A program made the translations under genes and the position numbers. The notes under the pieces are model-generated. The model ran no database searches, was not told the DNA's origin, and worked only from the letters and a program-made list of their open reading frames with translations. This document shows, piece after piece, positions 46,325 through 56,044 of a DNA stretch of 64,000 nucleotides; the first letter of the stretch is position 1, and every line of letters begins with the position of its first letter. Origin of the DNA: Nannobrachium achirus (taxonomy: Eukaryota > Chordata > Actinopteri > Myctophiformes > Myctophidae); assembly GCA_963921795.1 (NCBI GenBank), contig OY997640.1:49108881-49172880 (forward strand), in the 5' to 3' direction.

Positions 46325-49216
46325 CGTGGCGTGATATTGCAAAGATACGTTATTATTTCTTATAACATATTATATGATTGCATGTTTACGTTAGTGCAAA
46401 ATGGTATTAAAATGTAATGAAACGGCACTATTGTATAGTTTATTAAAAGAATTCGAGTCGAGCGGGCGTCCGCCTGACTCCGCCATGACAGTTTTCAGGG
46501 ACCAATCAGAGTCCACTAGCGACTCTCACGTGGGCAGAAGAGCACCAATCAGAGTCCACTAGGGACTCTCACGTGGGCAGAAGAGCTCTGAAGGGAGGGG
46601 GCTGGGCAGGGCTGGGACCGGACCAGCCTTGGGAATCCACCAGACGCCAAACCACGTGCCCCAAGCATACAACCCTCATTGGCCCATTCAAGCCGCCCGC
46701 TCCTCGGGCGAGAAGAAATAAAATATTTAATCTCCGGGGTCAGTCCTCACTACACACCACCCACCAACAGGGGGTGGTAATGTGCGGACTGATTTATCAG
46801 GCTACAAGTTAGCAACTTGTCACATCCATTGTATTGTAATTTTCATTGTGTGACGCCATCGTACAACAATTCTGCTTTGGTTGGAGTGCATGTACACTAC
46901 AGGACTGAGGTCCTATAAGAACAGCCAGTTGGTGCACAAATGATACTCCTTGGAAGTGCAAGGACCCGGGTTCCAATCTGACCCTCATCTTGTCACTTAA
47001 CCCTTTTTGTGCCTATCCCGAACAAGTTCGGCTTTATTTCAATCTAATACCATATATATATTTTTTTCCTACGCTTTCCAAAGAGTGATGCTAGATGGTC
47101 CGACGATTTATTCCATTGAAAATGGTTTAAAATAAAGTTTAGAGCCCCCCCAAAAAAACTCAATCTATACTGTTGGCGGCGCGACGTATTCCGGGGTGCC
47201 TATCCCGATCTAGTCCGGGATATTTAATAAAATGAATGAATTAATCGGAGGCCTCAACGAAGCCCCGGTCTAAATTTCCATCCATGGCCGGGGCCGAGAC
47301 TCGGCCATCCACGGTCCGTAATCGGGCAACGCCGCCGCATCGCGCCGCCGAATCCAATACAAAGTCACATCTTTAGAGAGCATTTTCTCTGAATTGTGTT
47401 CCCAGACCAAAGACAATGTTTTTTTGCGACTAAAATAGCTTCAGATCGGCTTCTAATAAATAAAGAAGCTAAGTGTTAGCTAACTTCCTCCTCTCGTCAT
47501 ACATAACAGTGGCTGGAGTGAAATCACAAGGCACTACGGGCAGTGTCGACGGAAGCTAGAGCGAAGGCCTATACAGATATTTCTGGCACTCTAGCGGCAC
47601 CTTGTGGCCCGGGGCACTGTATGGGTTAAAGGAGTAGTTCACCCCCAAACTGTAATATTTTCTTTTGATTACTCACGCCATGGAGACTTGAGTTCAATAA
47701 TATTTTTGGGTGTATGTCGCATTCCTAAGAAAAAAAAAGTAAAACAGTAAATCTACCCCCATTGATTCCGGATGGAGACCCAAATGCATTTATTGTAATC
47801 AAATTATTGTCTTAGGAATTCGACAAAAAACATAAAATATAATTGAACTCAAGTCTCAATGGCATGAGTAATCAATAGAAAAAATGTCAGGCTGATGGTG
47901 GCGCTATATGGGACAGATCCATGTTGATGACATGAGTCTAGACATACTGTGTACCGATTTGCGTGATTTTAGGGCAGAATTTGTAGGAGCAGTGTCCAAA
48001 AATGTTTTTTTGCAAGAATCTGCCTCATGGTGGCGCTAGAAGAGGGCCATGTGAGAAATGAGGGGTGGAGGTTGTGGTCTGGCAGCCAAGGAGTGTGTGT
48101 GCAAAATTTGGCATGGATAGGGGCAACGGTGGCGGAGATATGAGTAGGGCAAAAGTGTGACGTGATGGACAGACAGACAGACTGACTGACAGCCAGTGGA
48201 GGTTTTGATAGTAACTGCGACCTGACGGTCGCAACAATGCCAAACATTTATCAAAAAAAAAGATGATAACATACAGTGATAAAACAACAACCTTGATGGT
48301 GCTATCTATCCCTCAAGTTCCCTTATTTATGCAATGTTTCTCTAGCCCCATGCGGACTGCTTGGATGACATCCCGCCAGACTACGAGTCCTCAGTGGGGG
48401 GTCCGCCCACCAACCCCATCACCGGCGCCAGTGACATCACAGTAAATGAGAGCTCGGTGGTGCTGCAGGACACGGCAGGGAGAACAATAGGGCTGCAGCC
48501 TCTCTACCATGACCCAGACACCCAGGACGGTGAAAGCCTCACCAACACTGCCAGCAGTAAGTATGGTAGAGCAGTGCTTCTCAAACCCTTTCATGTCAAG
48601 GACCCCCAAATTGACACTTGTTAGCCCGCTGACCCCCATTTGAAAAGATATGCCAGGGACCCCCACAAGAGAAGCAAGCATTTTAATTTCAAGGACCCCC
48701 AGTTTGACATGCATTAGGCTACACACCCCCATTTAATGGCATTTCTATCTCTGGGACCCCAGTTTATATTGTAAAATCAATGTTGTTTTAATTTTAAATC
48801 AGAGAGTGTACAAATGGAACCAGTTCCAGTTACATAACCAATAAGGGTCCATTTGGTTCGTAACTATCACTTAGCTGGCGACCCCCTAGAACTCCCTCCA
48901 GGACCCCTGGGGGTCCCTGAACCCAGTTTGAGAAACAACGTGAGGACAGAACAAGGACAGTACAAGGCAGCTTGATAGTCTTTGCAGGATAGAGCAATGG
49001 AAATCAGTTTACTGCTGTATAAAGACATGTTACCTAACACCCCATGGAATATAATTAATGCATTGTGTTAGGAGTCCTGTGTAAAGTAAAGTAAAATATT
49101 TACTGATTGCTTAGTAAATACTCCAAGCACCATTAGCTCACCATAAATTCACCTTTAATTAAACAATTTGAGCACACTCCCTTTATCTTCCTATCCATAC
49201 CTCTCTCTCTCTCTCT

Positions 49217-49279
<63 letters not shown>

Positions 49280-51565
49280 ATAAGAGAAGCGATATTTTCG
49301 GTCTCTGGAGTGCCTTGTAGCACATGAACAATGCATCTTTGCGGGCACTATACTTGGATCTAGCATAATCTTTTCCAAATAGAGAATCTATCTTTGACAG
49401 AAAAAGTGCACAGTTCCTCTCAAACAATGTCCCGCTTCTTCACTGCACACATTATTGTGAGTGGGCCCGGATGGTTTAGCCTGTGGCCTTAAACTAGGCC
49501 AGACGTCACCTGTCTGAGTGCTCCTCAATCAGTTCCTAGATCCTCTTGGGCAATACAGGACAGAAGGAATAGTGTTCTTCTCTTTTACTGAAAGTCACAA
49601 GCTAACCCAAATACAATGGTACAGTTTATAAAGAGAGGTGAGAAAGTGCTGTTTTACATGGCACCACCACATATGCCAACAACTAAAGCACTGCATATCT
49701 TTTACTCACAGCTGCTTCCTACCTTATTAGCAGTTTTATTGCGTGCGTGCGTGTGTGCGTGCGCGTGCATGCATGTATACAATGCATGTTGACACATTTT
49801 AGCTGTGCATGCGTTTGCCAGCCCGTATTGGCCCCTTAGCCTCTGAGTGCCACAGGCGTGTGTTTACACTGGTGCAGCCCATTTCCTGTCTGCCCCGGCT
49901 GAAATTCCAGCTGCAGCTGGTGGAGCTATGAACCAAAACATTCTACCTTAATGTCAGTGTCCAGGAACAGCTTAATGCTTCCTTTGTAATAACACCCTAT
50001 TAGCTTGCACAAGACATACCCTAAACAACCTGTTGGACTTACCAATGCCCTTTATCACAATGGTTCCACAAAACCTTAGAAACTATATCCCTAGGAGACC
50101 TTTAGCTGTTACCCCTCCTAGGACAATTTATAGTGAGTGGGTATCTATATTTTATTTTTATGGTGATTAAGAGCCTTGCTCAGACACTCCAGTTGGATGT
50201 TGGGTTTGAATCTGCAATATATCACTTATTGGATGTTTTCTACCACTATTCCACTTTTCATCTTTCAATTAACAACAATTCGAGTGACCAGAGTGGCCAC
50301 CCTGTAACAGAAAGCAACACACAACCTTCTAACTTTCTGTATGCCACTCTGATTAAAACCATCATGACCAAAGCCATAATGCACTTCCCTATTCTACCAG
50401 GCTTTTAGTTCATGTTTTAAGTCCCTGACATGCGAAGCCATGTCAGGAGGAATGACTAGTGGGTTCACTGGGTTGCACTGAACACAGACTTGGGTCCTGC
50501 TGAGTCACAGCACTGTGGCCGTTAGTCATCACAAACCACCTTAACCTCCCTGTAGACTGCTACTGGTGAGAGTTACTAGAGTAACATCCTAGGGGAGGAA
50601 AATTAAACATGTAAGAGCAAAATGCTTCTTTTTAGTCAAATAGTGACTTTTTGCAGGGATACTCAAACGTTTTAACCTGTGGGCCACATTACAAAAATGT
50701 CAAGGGGCCACGGGCCAGTTGATGAAATGACATTACTTGATAACTTCTCTCTTTTATTTGCTTTATTTCCACATAACGTATGAAAAGACAAGTGCAATGT
50801 GCATTATTTTATGGCTTGGCATTCCATTTCTATTCCGTCAATGACACAATTTATAATCAAAGTAATTTGCTGCATTTTCTCTTTTTAATAATTCTGTGCA
50901 ATTAGCACATTCCACACAAACAATAAAACAAACTAATGTACATTTGTCTGCTATTTGTCTGGGTTGTTGTCTATCTGTCTGCCTGCTATCAAGTGGGAAA
51001 GAATAATTGCTGAGCACATCTCTCTCTCAATTGCTTCACAATGTCATTTATGACTTGGCCAACATTCAACACAAATGGCTTTTTACAGAAAATAGCCATT
51101 AGCCAATAGACATTAAGCTGGTGGGCGACGTGCGACGTGGGCCAGAAATGGCCTGGGGGCCGGAGTTTGAGTATCACTTACTTTTGTGAAGGTTATGAAG
51201 TACCTTGTTTTAAACTTTGTCTCATCAATATTCAGCAGATGCACATCGCCACTTTCAAATGGCAGATGTCTACTGTGGTGACTATGTATTCTCTGTCATG
51301 GGAAAAAAAAACTTTTTCAAGTTCGTTTCAAGTTCGTGCAGAACTGCAGTATAGAGCCGCTTAGTCCTAGCTGCATACTGTCTTACCGCTGCTGTCTTCA
51401 ACCTGATGTCATTGAATGAGCTCCCTGATGATTTTATTATTGTTCTGGCTGTCCACTGGCCAACTCTTAGTGCCAGAAGTCTGGTTTGTCTCAGCCCAGG
51501 ATTTAAATCACTCTTTTATACTGGACCCTAGAGGCTGGAACAGAGCTGAAAGGCTGAGAATGAGG

Positions 51566-51605
<40 letters not shown>

Positions 51606-52388
51606 GCGCGTGTGCGTGCGTGCGTGCACAGAACCTTGGTGTTAATTAAACAGAATATCCATTCACAACAAGGATACTTTTGGCTCACTTATGTTTGATT
51701 GTAACTAGGGGTGCCCAGATCGGGATCGGGAGATCGGGATCGGGGGAGACCGAGATCGGGGCCGATTTCAAAAGATCGGAATCGGGAGAAGAATATCGGG
51801 AAACACCTTGTCTTTATATATTTAAAAATTATATAAGCTGATGAGCTTTATTTTTAATTTGTTTTGATACAATGCTGCACTAAGTGAAAAAGGAAGCTTG
51901 GATAGAAAGGACAACATAAAAGCATTTTGCTTTTCTTTTTCCTTAATGCATTGCCGAACGATCGGATCGGGAAAGAGAAATATTTGATCGGGATCGGGAG
52001 CAAAAAAAACGTGATCGGGGCATCCCTAATTGTAACCAATACAGTATCTCAATGCTAGCAAGCTGACACTGTGTTGTGATATCAACGAGACAATCTGCCA
52101 TCGTCACTGGAGGTCTTGTCGTGACAAAGTACCTGTAATGTTGCAACCGAAGTGTGTTTTCATTCATACCAGAGTGAAGTGACCATGGGTCCTTGTGAAT
52201 ATCTGATTTGATTCCATTAATTCAAAACTTGATTTTGCTTTGCTGGGAGCATCGCCAGGTCGTTAAGAGATATTTACAGAATGCTGCTAGTGCTAAGTCT
52301 GCCATGTGTCTCCTATGGAATTTATTATCCAGAATGATGAAGGAATGAATTGAAAGGTATTACTTTACACCTGTATTTATTTATTTAT

Positions 52389-52450
<62 letters not shown>

Positions 52451-52568
52451 AGCTGAGCACCATTCTCTGAGCAGCGACTCCGACACCTCTCCCATCATGA
52501 CCGTGGAGGTGGGTATATCCAGCATCGATCTGTCTGTGGTTCAGGAATGCAGCGAGTTGAAGTCCTGA
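31137..52568 (+). CDS. rnf150: RNF150 transmembrane RING-H2 E3 ubiquitin ligase (7 exons)
   Basis: Joined exons 31137-31590, 42715-42965, 45020-45091, 45327-45409, 45652-45748, 48346-48556 and 52453-52568 give 1284 nt, or 427 residues plus stop; all splice phases agree. Order: signal peptide (about 1-34), protease-associated (PA) domain with N-glycosylation sequons (about 35-190), one membrane helix (199-222, [20 protein letters not shown]), a basic juxtamembrane stretch, a RING-H2 domain (268-308: C268, C271, C286, H288, H291, C294, C305, C308 all present), and an acidic Ser-rich tail ending ELKS. This is the Goliath/GRAIL family of endosomal or secretory-pathway E3 ligases, which position substrates through the PA domain. 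It is close in length to mammalian RNF150 and strongly alike in the helix and RING. The start has a strong context (A at -3, G at +4). Confidence 0.97.
33231..33631. mobile_element. hAT MITE (TAGGGCTGTCAC) with 8-bp TSD
   Basis: The ends TAGGGCTGTCACGAT and ATTGTGACAGCCCTA are inverted. The flanks GCATCTTG at 33223-33230 and 33632-33639 are identical 8-bp target duplications. No ORF in 401 bp. A near-perfect hairpin is nested at 33445-33523. Confidence 0.95.
33445..33523. repeat. GATCTACAAGCTC-family hairpin, best-preserved copy
   Basis: A 79-bp hairpin with arms of ~37 bp and one mismatched position: AGTGGAAATAGC, GATCTACAAGCTCACAACGC and GTCGC around a 3-nt GAT loop. Transcribed RNA would form a very stable stem-loop. 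It may be a short TIR element or an amplified structural repeat. Confidence 0.92.
33715..33915. mobile_element. hAT MITE (CAGGTGTGTCAAAC)
   Basis: It starts CAGGTGTGTCAAACTGG and ends TTGGATACCTCTG. The flanks GCCTAAAG and GCTTAAAG (7 of 8 identical) look like an aged 8-bp target duplication. Confidence 0.8.
34269..34437 (-). mobile_element. Helitron-like 3' end with 49-bp minisatellite
   Basis: On the minus strand the hairpin GCGCCCACAGGGCGC (34296-34282) is followed by GAAGCCTTTCTAG and then T, a Helitron 3' terminus (CTAG at 34269-34272). Three 49-bp direct repeats starting GGCGCTCAGGCAGGACTGC at 34292, 34341 and 34390 are subterminal. The 5' end was not found. Confidence 0.72.
34629..34801. 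mobile_element. Foldback with telomere-like CCCTAA core
   Basis: Perfect 29-bp inverted arms (34629-34657 and 34773-34801; the inner part reads TTCGGAATAGCGGTGTTTCG) enclose ~105 bp of CCCTAA hexamers with single-base variants (CCCTAC, CCGTAC). The arms and small size indicate a transposon-like foldback rather than a chromosome-fusion relic. Confidence 0.88.
35073..35290 (-). mobile_element. Helitron fragment (sister of the 23211 element)
   Basis: Matches the 3' part of the 23211-24260 Helitron: on the minus strand it ends GGGTAAGGACTAG followed by T. It lacks the nested 427-bp element, reading GAAA|TACCCG at 35222/35223. Similarity fades after about 35290. Confidence 0.85.
35805..35832. repeat. 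(GT)n(GC)n alternating tract
   Basis: GTGTGTGTGTGTGTGTGC runs straight into CGCGCGCGCGCGG, an alternating purine-pyrimidine tract able to adopt Z-DNA. Confidence 0.9.
35921..36161. mobile_element. Foldback MITE with CGTATACATG ends
   Basis: CAATAGCCCCGTATACATG and its inverse CATGTATACGCAGCTATTG bound ~240 bp of partly self-complementary sequence (AAATAAACCCGATC against GATCAGATTGG). No ORF. Confidence 0.75.
39305..39495 (-). mobile_element. tRNA-derived SINE
   Basis: On the minus strand, TAGTGTAGTGGTTAGAGCAT (A box) and GGGGGTTCAAACCCTGCC (B box) form a tRNA-like head. A unique body follows, then an AAC-rich tail at 39305-39318. Confidence 0.75.
40602..40681. repeat. GATCTACAAGCTC-family hairpin, variant
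   Basis: CATCTACAAACTCGCAATGC pairs imperfectly with AAGTTGCGAGCTTGTAGATC. The loop is longer and diverged. Confidence 0.7.
41307..41581. mobile_element. AAATCAAACCTCGG element, copy 2
   Basis: It has the same start (AAATCAAACCTCGGTTCGAA, GTGGAGCGGTGAA) and terminal hairpin (GGAGCGCTTTCACCGCTCC) as 19829-20106. It includes a CAGC-rich run (CAGCCAGCCAGCCAGCCACA). Confidence 0.6.
41992..42241. repeat. Long compound GT microsatellite
   Basis: About 250 bp of GT dinucleotides, interrupted by short unique spacers at 42050-42092, 42127 and 42148-42163 that themselves repeat (TTTGTGTAGTGTGTG, GAGTGTGGGGGGTGGGCCGT). Confidence 0.95.
42290..42474. repeat. Direct partial duplicate of 41383-41575
   Basis: GTGAGTGTGCCTGGCCTGCA at 41401 recurs at 42308 (offset 907), and similarity continues through the CAGCC run to the GAGCGCTTTCACCGCTCC hairpin. 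The intervening GT tract suggests slippage or unequal exchange. Confidence 0.88.
42715..42965 (+). CDS. rnf150: rnf150 exon 2: end of PA domain and membrane helix
   Basis: 251 nt, phase 1 to 0, acceptor GTGTGTCCACAG. It encodes [40 protein letters not shown] and [12 protein letters not shown]. Confidence 0.97.
43053..43494. mobile_element. TTAAAGG foldback in rnf150 intron 2
   Basis: The ends TTAAAGGATAACTTTAGTTT and AACAAAGTTGTCCTTTAA are inverted. The arms continue (TTAGATTGTAATTAAAGAA against TTTAATTACAATCTAAAAT). TTAA at both termini suggests a TTAA target. No ORF. Confidence 0.82.
44585..44735. repeat. CCATATATGG / GGGCATAAAAGG repeat module
   Basis: Perfect CCATATATGG at 44593-44602 and 44635-44644, with ATCTCCATATATGGGCATAA as at 2205 and 2300. 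It lies in rnf150 intron 2. Confidence 0.7.
44742..44977 (-). mobile_element. tRNA-derived SINE abutting rnf150 exon 3
   Basis: On the minus strand it starts TGGTCGCTCGGGTGGCGCAG with A box GTGGCGCAGTGGTAAAGTG and B box GGGTTCAAATCC, followed by a SINE body. It ends the upstream side only 42 bp before exon 3. Confidence 0.82.
45020..45091 (+). CDS. rnf150: rnf150 exon 3: juxtamembrane linker
   Basis: 72 nt, phase 0-0: [20 protein letters not shown] then KGDK. A SINE ends only ~42 bp upstream of the acceptor. Confidence 0.96.
45327..45409 (+). CDS. rnf150: rnf150 exon 4: first half of RING-H2
   Basis: 83 nt, phase 0 to 2: [20 protein letters not shown] then VVRILPC and two bases of Arg287. 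It carries zinc ligands C268, C271 and C286. Confidence 0.97.
45652..45748 (+). CDS. rnf150: rnf150 exon 5: second half of RING-H2
   Basis: 97 nt, phase 2 to 0: [20 protein letters not shown] then [12 protein letters not shown]. It carries H288, H291, C294, C305 and C308, and Pro306 and Trp298 of the E2-binding surface. Confidence 0.97.
46226..46323. repeat. (AC)n microsatellite
   Basis: About 98 bp of AC dinucleotides with one AT step, in rnf150 intron 5. Confidence 0.97.
46501..46586. repeat. 43-bp tandem duplication
   Basis: ACCAATCAGAGTCCACTAG starts at 46501 and 46544; the units differ at one base (GCGACT / GGGACT). Each carries CCAAT on the plus strand. Confidence 0.92.
47626..47888. 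mobile_element. TTAAAGGAGTAGTTCACCCC foldback, truncated
   Basis: TTGATTACTCACGCCATGGA with GACTTGAGTTCAAT is inverted as ATTGAACTCAAGTC and GGCATGAGTAATCAATAG. The right terminus is lost where the next repeat (47890-48240) starts. Confidence 0.75.
47890..48240. mobile_element. GGTGGCGCTA dispersed repeat with GCGACC hairpin end
   Basis: GATGGTGGCGCTATATGGG and CTCATGGTGGCGCTAGAAG are followed by TGACTGACAGACAG-type steps and a terminal hairpin GCGACCTGACGGTCGC. The TGTACCGATTTGCGTGATTT stretch is shared with the Helitron at 23.8 kb. Probably a Helitron-related non-autonomous element. Confidence 0.5.
48346..48556 (+). CDS. rnf150: rnf150 exon 6: cytoplasmic tail
   Basis: 211 nt, phase 0 to 1: [20 protein letters not shown] then [18 protein letters not shown]. 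The donor GTAAGT is followed only ~15 bp later by a hAT-like repeat. Confidence 0.94.
48572..48940. mobile_element. hAT-like CAGTGCTTCTCAAAC element next to exon 6 donor
   Basis: Left end CAGTGCTTCTCAAACCC, right end CCAGTTTGAGAAACAACG. The interior repeats AAGGACCCCC / GGGACCCC. No convincing 8-bp target duplication. It starts ~15 bp after the rnf150 exon 6 boundary. Confidence 0.72.
49200..49276. repeat. (CT)n microsatellite
   Basis: CT tract with CCCT interruptions near 49217-49232, in rnf150 intron 6. Confidence 0.97.
50654..51177. mobile_element. hAT element CAGGGATACTCAAAC
   Basis: The left end CAGGGATACTCAAACG and right end GGAGTTTGAGTATCACTT are inverted. GGGCCACATTAC and GGGGCCGGAG lie inside each end. 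The flanks ACTTTTTG and ACTTTTG look like an 8-bp duplication with one deletion. No transposase ORF. Confidence 0.75.
51567..51627. repeat. (GT)n / CGTG microsatellite
   Basis: GT tract passing into GTGCGTGC steps, in rnf150 intron 6. Confidence 0.96.
51706..52028. mobile_element. hAT MITE (TAGGGGTGCCC / GATCGGGATCGG) with 8-bp TSD
   Basis: It starts TAGGGGTGCCCAGATCGGG and ends GATCGGGGCATCCCTA. The flanks ATTGTAAC at 51698-51705 and 52029-52036 are identical. No ORF in 323 bp. Confidence 0.95.
52390..52448. repeat. (CT)29 microsatellite forming the exon 7 polypyrimidine tract
   Basis: CT dinucleotides run to within 5 nt of the first base of rnf150 exon 7 (TCTGTCAG|CTGAG). Confidence 0.97.
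52453..52568 (+). CDS. rnf150: rnf150 exon 7: C-terminus and stop
   Basis: 116 nt, phase 1 to stop: [20 protein letters not shown] then [17 protein letters not shown] and TGA. The acceptor polypyrimidine tract is a CT microsatellite. The 3' UTR beyond 52568 is not delimited; AATAAA candidates occur only far downstream (about 57166, 57938, 59122). Confidence 0.94.
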
Positions 52569-53274
52569 GTCAGTCACAGCCAAGCTGTTGAAAAAGAAAT
52601 AATAATAATGGCAAGTTGCCATAGAGACGAGGATCAGAACAGGGTGGAACGGACACTCAGGGACCTCCGGAGGCTCAGCGTGTCTCCAGTCTGGAAGTGG
52701 CTTGCGCTTCACAAAAAAGAGAGACAGCCTTGAAATACGACTTCACTTAGCAGCACAACATCCCTTTCTGTCTGCTCTGACTGGCTGAACAGCCAAAAGA
52801 AAGGTCTCTCATGCGTTGCAGCTGTTGTTATTATTATTATTATTATTATTAGGCAGGGGTGCCAGGTAGATGTCTACCAAAGAAAGTAGTCCTAGTTTTC
52901 AACCTTACAAAGGACTTTACATAAACCCTTATCTTATAAACAAAACTCTATTCTGGTACAAGAATATTTGTAATCAAACAAAACAGTTGATCCAACGCAA
53001 ATATATCACATGCTTGAAAAACAAAACAAAACAAGGTTCACCAGTTTTTCACAACATAATGACAAATGAAACAAAATGAAAGCTTACCATGCTTTGGCTA
53101 TTTGTCAAGCTCTAAAGCAGTGGTTTCCTTATTGAGGTCTTGGGACTCCCATGTCTTGGGGCCCAGGGCTTCATTGGCCTAAAAGTCTTTGGACTTGGCT
53201 GTAGATGAATTAATATGACCAGTTTCATTCTGAAAGTGTCTGTTGTGTCAATGTCAAATGAGGTTCTCCTAGGA

Positions 53275-54523
53275 CAGGGGTATAAATCTAGCAGCACATG
53301 TGCCACACCCGACCTGAGAAGGGTCCATCTTTTTGGATGATTTTGGGAAGAATCTTTCTTCCTTTTTTTCACAACCATGTACTGTATCTGTATGGCAGTC
53401 GTTCTTAGGCCACTCTCTTGCCTCTATCTCTCTCTACCACTGCCTGCTGCTGGCAACTTGATGTGTAGAAAAACGATGGACGGTTATTAAGCACCCAATG
53501 TGCACGACTCGTCAATTCCCCAGTCTGTCCAGGTCCTCGACAAGGTGCTTAATGTTAATTATAAAGTCCAAGGCCGCAACAAACGCCTTGCGGAATACTA
53601 TAACAAATTAATATTTGTGCCTTTCAAATATGGGCTACTCCACTCCAGTTGCATGTCTTACAGCCTTGTGCGTGCTTGTTTCGGTAATGGGAATTACAAC
53701 ATTACAGCAAGAAGAAAAAAGTCTGTTTCAGAATCTCAGTTAGATGTGCATGTTATGTATTAATGGAATAGGAGCTATAACTATTCCCAGCTTTGAGTAG
53801 TGATGCATTTAATGACAGCTGGTCTCGGGCTGGAGAACTCTGCAATTGCAGAATTGTTTCTAAATCTTCACTGGGTGAAAAAACAACTACATCATAGCTG
53901 AGACACTTTCAGGTTTGCCCACAAAAATGATGATGGACCTGTGAGTGCAGGTGATCTGTTTCTTTTGTTACAACCAAAACAGACAAAATAACATTTTTTT
54001 TCCCGGTCTCAGAATCTAATGCCAAATCATGAAAGTAATGTCTAAACATAAATCATTATGTATAGACGTTCTTTTTCATTTTTTTCTGTTCTCTTTTTCT
54101 TTTATCGAAATTTTTATCCCACGATTTTTGTAACCCATTTTTTTCACCCAGGTGTCAATTGTCTAATGTAATCCTGGGCGATACACACTCTCTGCCAACC
54201 TGGGAAGAGCAACAGACTGACCTCATGCTTCCTTCTATGTATGAGGAGTCCAAGCCGCTTCTTTTCACCTGACGGGGGAGTTTCCCCGGCTGGACGTAGC
54301 GCGTGGAAGGAACACGTTATTCCAACCACTTCATTTCCCCTCCATCAGGCACCCTGGCTGGCCAGGGGAAGGCTGAAAAAGACAAGGGCAACATGCATGT
54401 GTTTGAGTGCATGTGTATGTGGGCACATGTGTTGTGCACATGCACAACTGGTCCAGCCCACATGAACTAAAGTCACATTTTGCACAGTCAAGCCTGTGAC
54501 TTAAAATGAGCTTGACACCCCTG
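53275..54523. mobile_element. Non-autonomous hAT element (1.25 kb), aged TSD
   Basis: Left end CAGGGGTATAAATC, right end TGAGCTTGACACCCCTG. The flanks TCCTAGGA (53267-53274) and TACTAGGA (54524-54531) match at 7 of 8 bases. No transposase frame inside. Confidence 0.72.
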
Positions 54524-54596
54524 TACTAGGATAATCCTAGGGTAAGAGATAATATATGGCCATTTGTGTTCACTTGTTTTGGGTACCCTGAAGTCC

Positions 54597-54842
54597 TTAA
54601 AGCTGCAATCTGTACGTGTTGTGTCCTCTCCCGACAAAGGGAGGTAATTACAACCCAGGATCTACTTCTCATAACCGTATGTACAGTATGGATGGGCCTT
54701 GGGCAGGGCTACCTGACACCAAGGTGTAGATTTCTCAATGGAAGAGTAGGGAGAACAACGCCAACAACTGCCAATGTGTTTACAAGTTACATTGTATTAA
54801 CATATACTCTACCATTAAAATAAGAATAATTGCAGCTTTAAA
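54597..54842. mobile_element. TTAAAGCTGCAAT foldback MITE
   Basis: The ends TTAAAGCTGCAATCTGTACG and ATTGCAGCTTTAA are inverted and bounded by TTAA. No ORF. Confidence 0.82.
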
Positions 54843-55375
54843 ATTGACGTTTGGGTATGGGAAGCTTTGCCCCAAAGTGTTCAAATGGCTAAATGTTTGC
54901 TTTACTCTATTCTAGCAGTACATCTGTACTCTCATGACAGGAGAGTGACATGACACATTGGCACAAGGCCACAGTTCATTGGCCAGCATTGTCATTTAAC
55001 GATAATCACCTGTGGTTTCCCACCTAAATCAGCCATGGATTACTATGAATAGGAGTAGCAGACTCCAGATCCCAGTTACAGTACTTATGTAGACCCTGTG
55101 ACTGATTTCTCATTAGGTTTCTTTGTAAGAGATCACTGCCAACATATTTCAGAATGCAGTCTTTACACCTTCTTATATGATATGAATACTGTACATGTGG
55201 TAAATACACAACCTATAGCTGCATTTTACTTTTCAGTGTCAAAACGATTGGTGTGTATATTTCCACCAGCCTTTTAAACTCCACACTCGGTTCAGTGTAA
55301 CCATGCCCTTGAAAAACGTGATGCTTTAGTTTTTACATCAATATCTGTCGAAGTGATTTCATACTAGTCTTAGAG

Positions 55376-55809
55376 CAGGGGTCTTCAACAGGGGGTCCGG
55401 GACCCCTAGGGGGTCCTCGGAGATACTACGGGGGGTGCCGCCAAATCATTGTGTGATAGGATCATGTTTTTTACATTAACCACTTGAACCCTAGCATCCC
55501 TATTCTGAGTGGAACATTACCCAAAAATAGATCTACAAGCTTCGCAACGCGAGGTGTTGTAAGCTTGTAGATCGGCTATTTTTGTCAAAGAAGAGCAGAC
55601 TAAAGTATTTGATGGTTCAAGTGGTTAAATGTCTGAAAATACACATTACTCCAACATGATGACAATGCTGTCAACCAAGTATAAGCTGTCTAAGAAATCT
55701 ATGAAAATCTTTCTTCTGCAACACAATTTTTTTTATACAATACTACATATTGGGGGTCCCTGCTTCATCCCTCTCTCAGCCCTGACCTGAAAAACGTTGA
55801 AGACCCCTG
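55376..55809. mobile_element. hAT MITE (CAGGGGTC family) with 8-bp TSD, copy 2
   Basis: The ends CAGGGGTCTTCAACAGGG and GTTGAAGACCCCTG are inverted. TSD TCTTAGAG at 55368-55375 and 55810-55817. Nested inside: the TTAACCACTTGAACC / GGTTCAAGTGGTTAA MITE, and within that the hairpin at 55522-55583. Confidence 0.95.
55522..55583. repeat. GATCTACAAGCTC-family hairpin, copy
   Basis: AAAAATAGATCTACAAGCTT and AAGCTTGTAGATCGGCTATT form the arms, with CGCAACGCGAGGTGTTGT between. Confidence 0.88.
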
Positions 55810-55848
55810 TCTTAGAGTGTATATTACAGTATATAGAGACATAAAAAA

Positions 55849-55851
<3 letters not shown>

Positions 55852-55913
<62 letters not shown>
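55852..55913. repeat. (TA)30 microsatellite
   Basis: Uninterrupted TA tract between two hAT MITE copies. Confidence 0.97.
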
Positions 55914-55918
<5 letters not shown>

Positions 55919-56044
55919 CATTCACACCATACTCAATCAATGACCTCTGAATGTCTAAAAAAGAAAACACAACTTGTTGCTAGACGCCAGACGGTGAGGT
56001 GAGGTCATTATCCACTGTACTGTAGTTCTTTGTGCTCTCTAAAT

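Noticed and set aside
46920..47030. Possible further SINE with GGGTTCCAATCTG B box
   Set aside because: The A box is not convincing and no known body follows; too weak to annotate.
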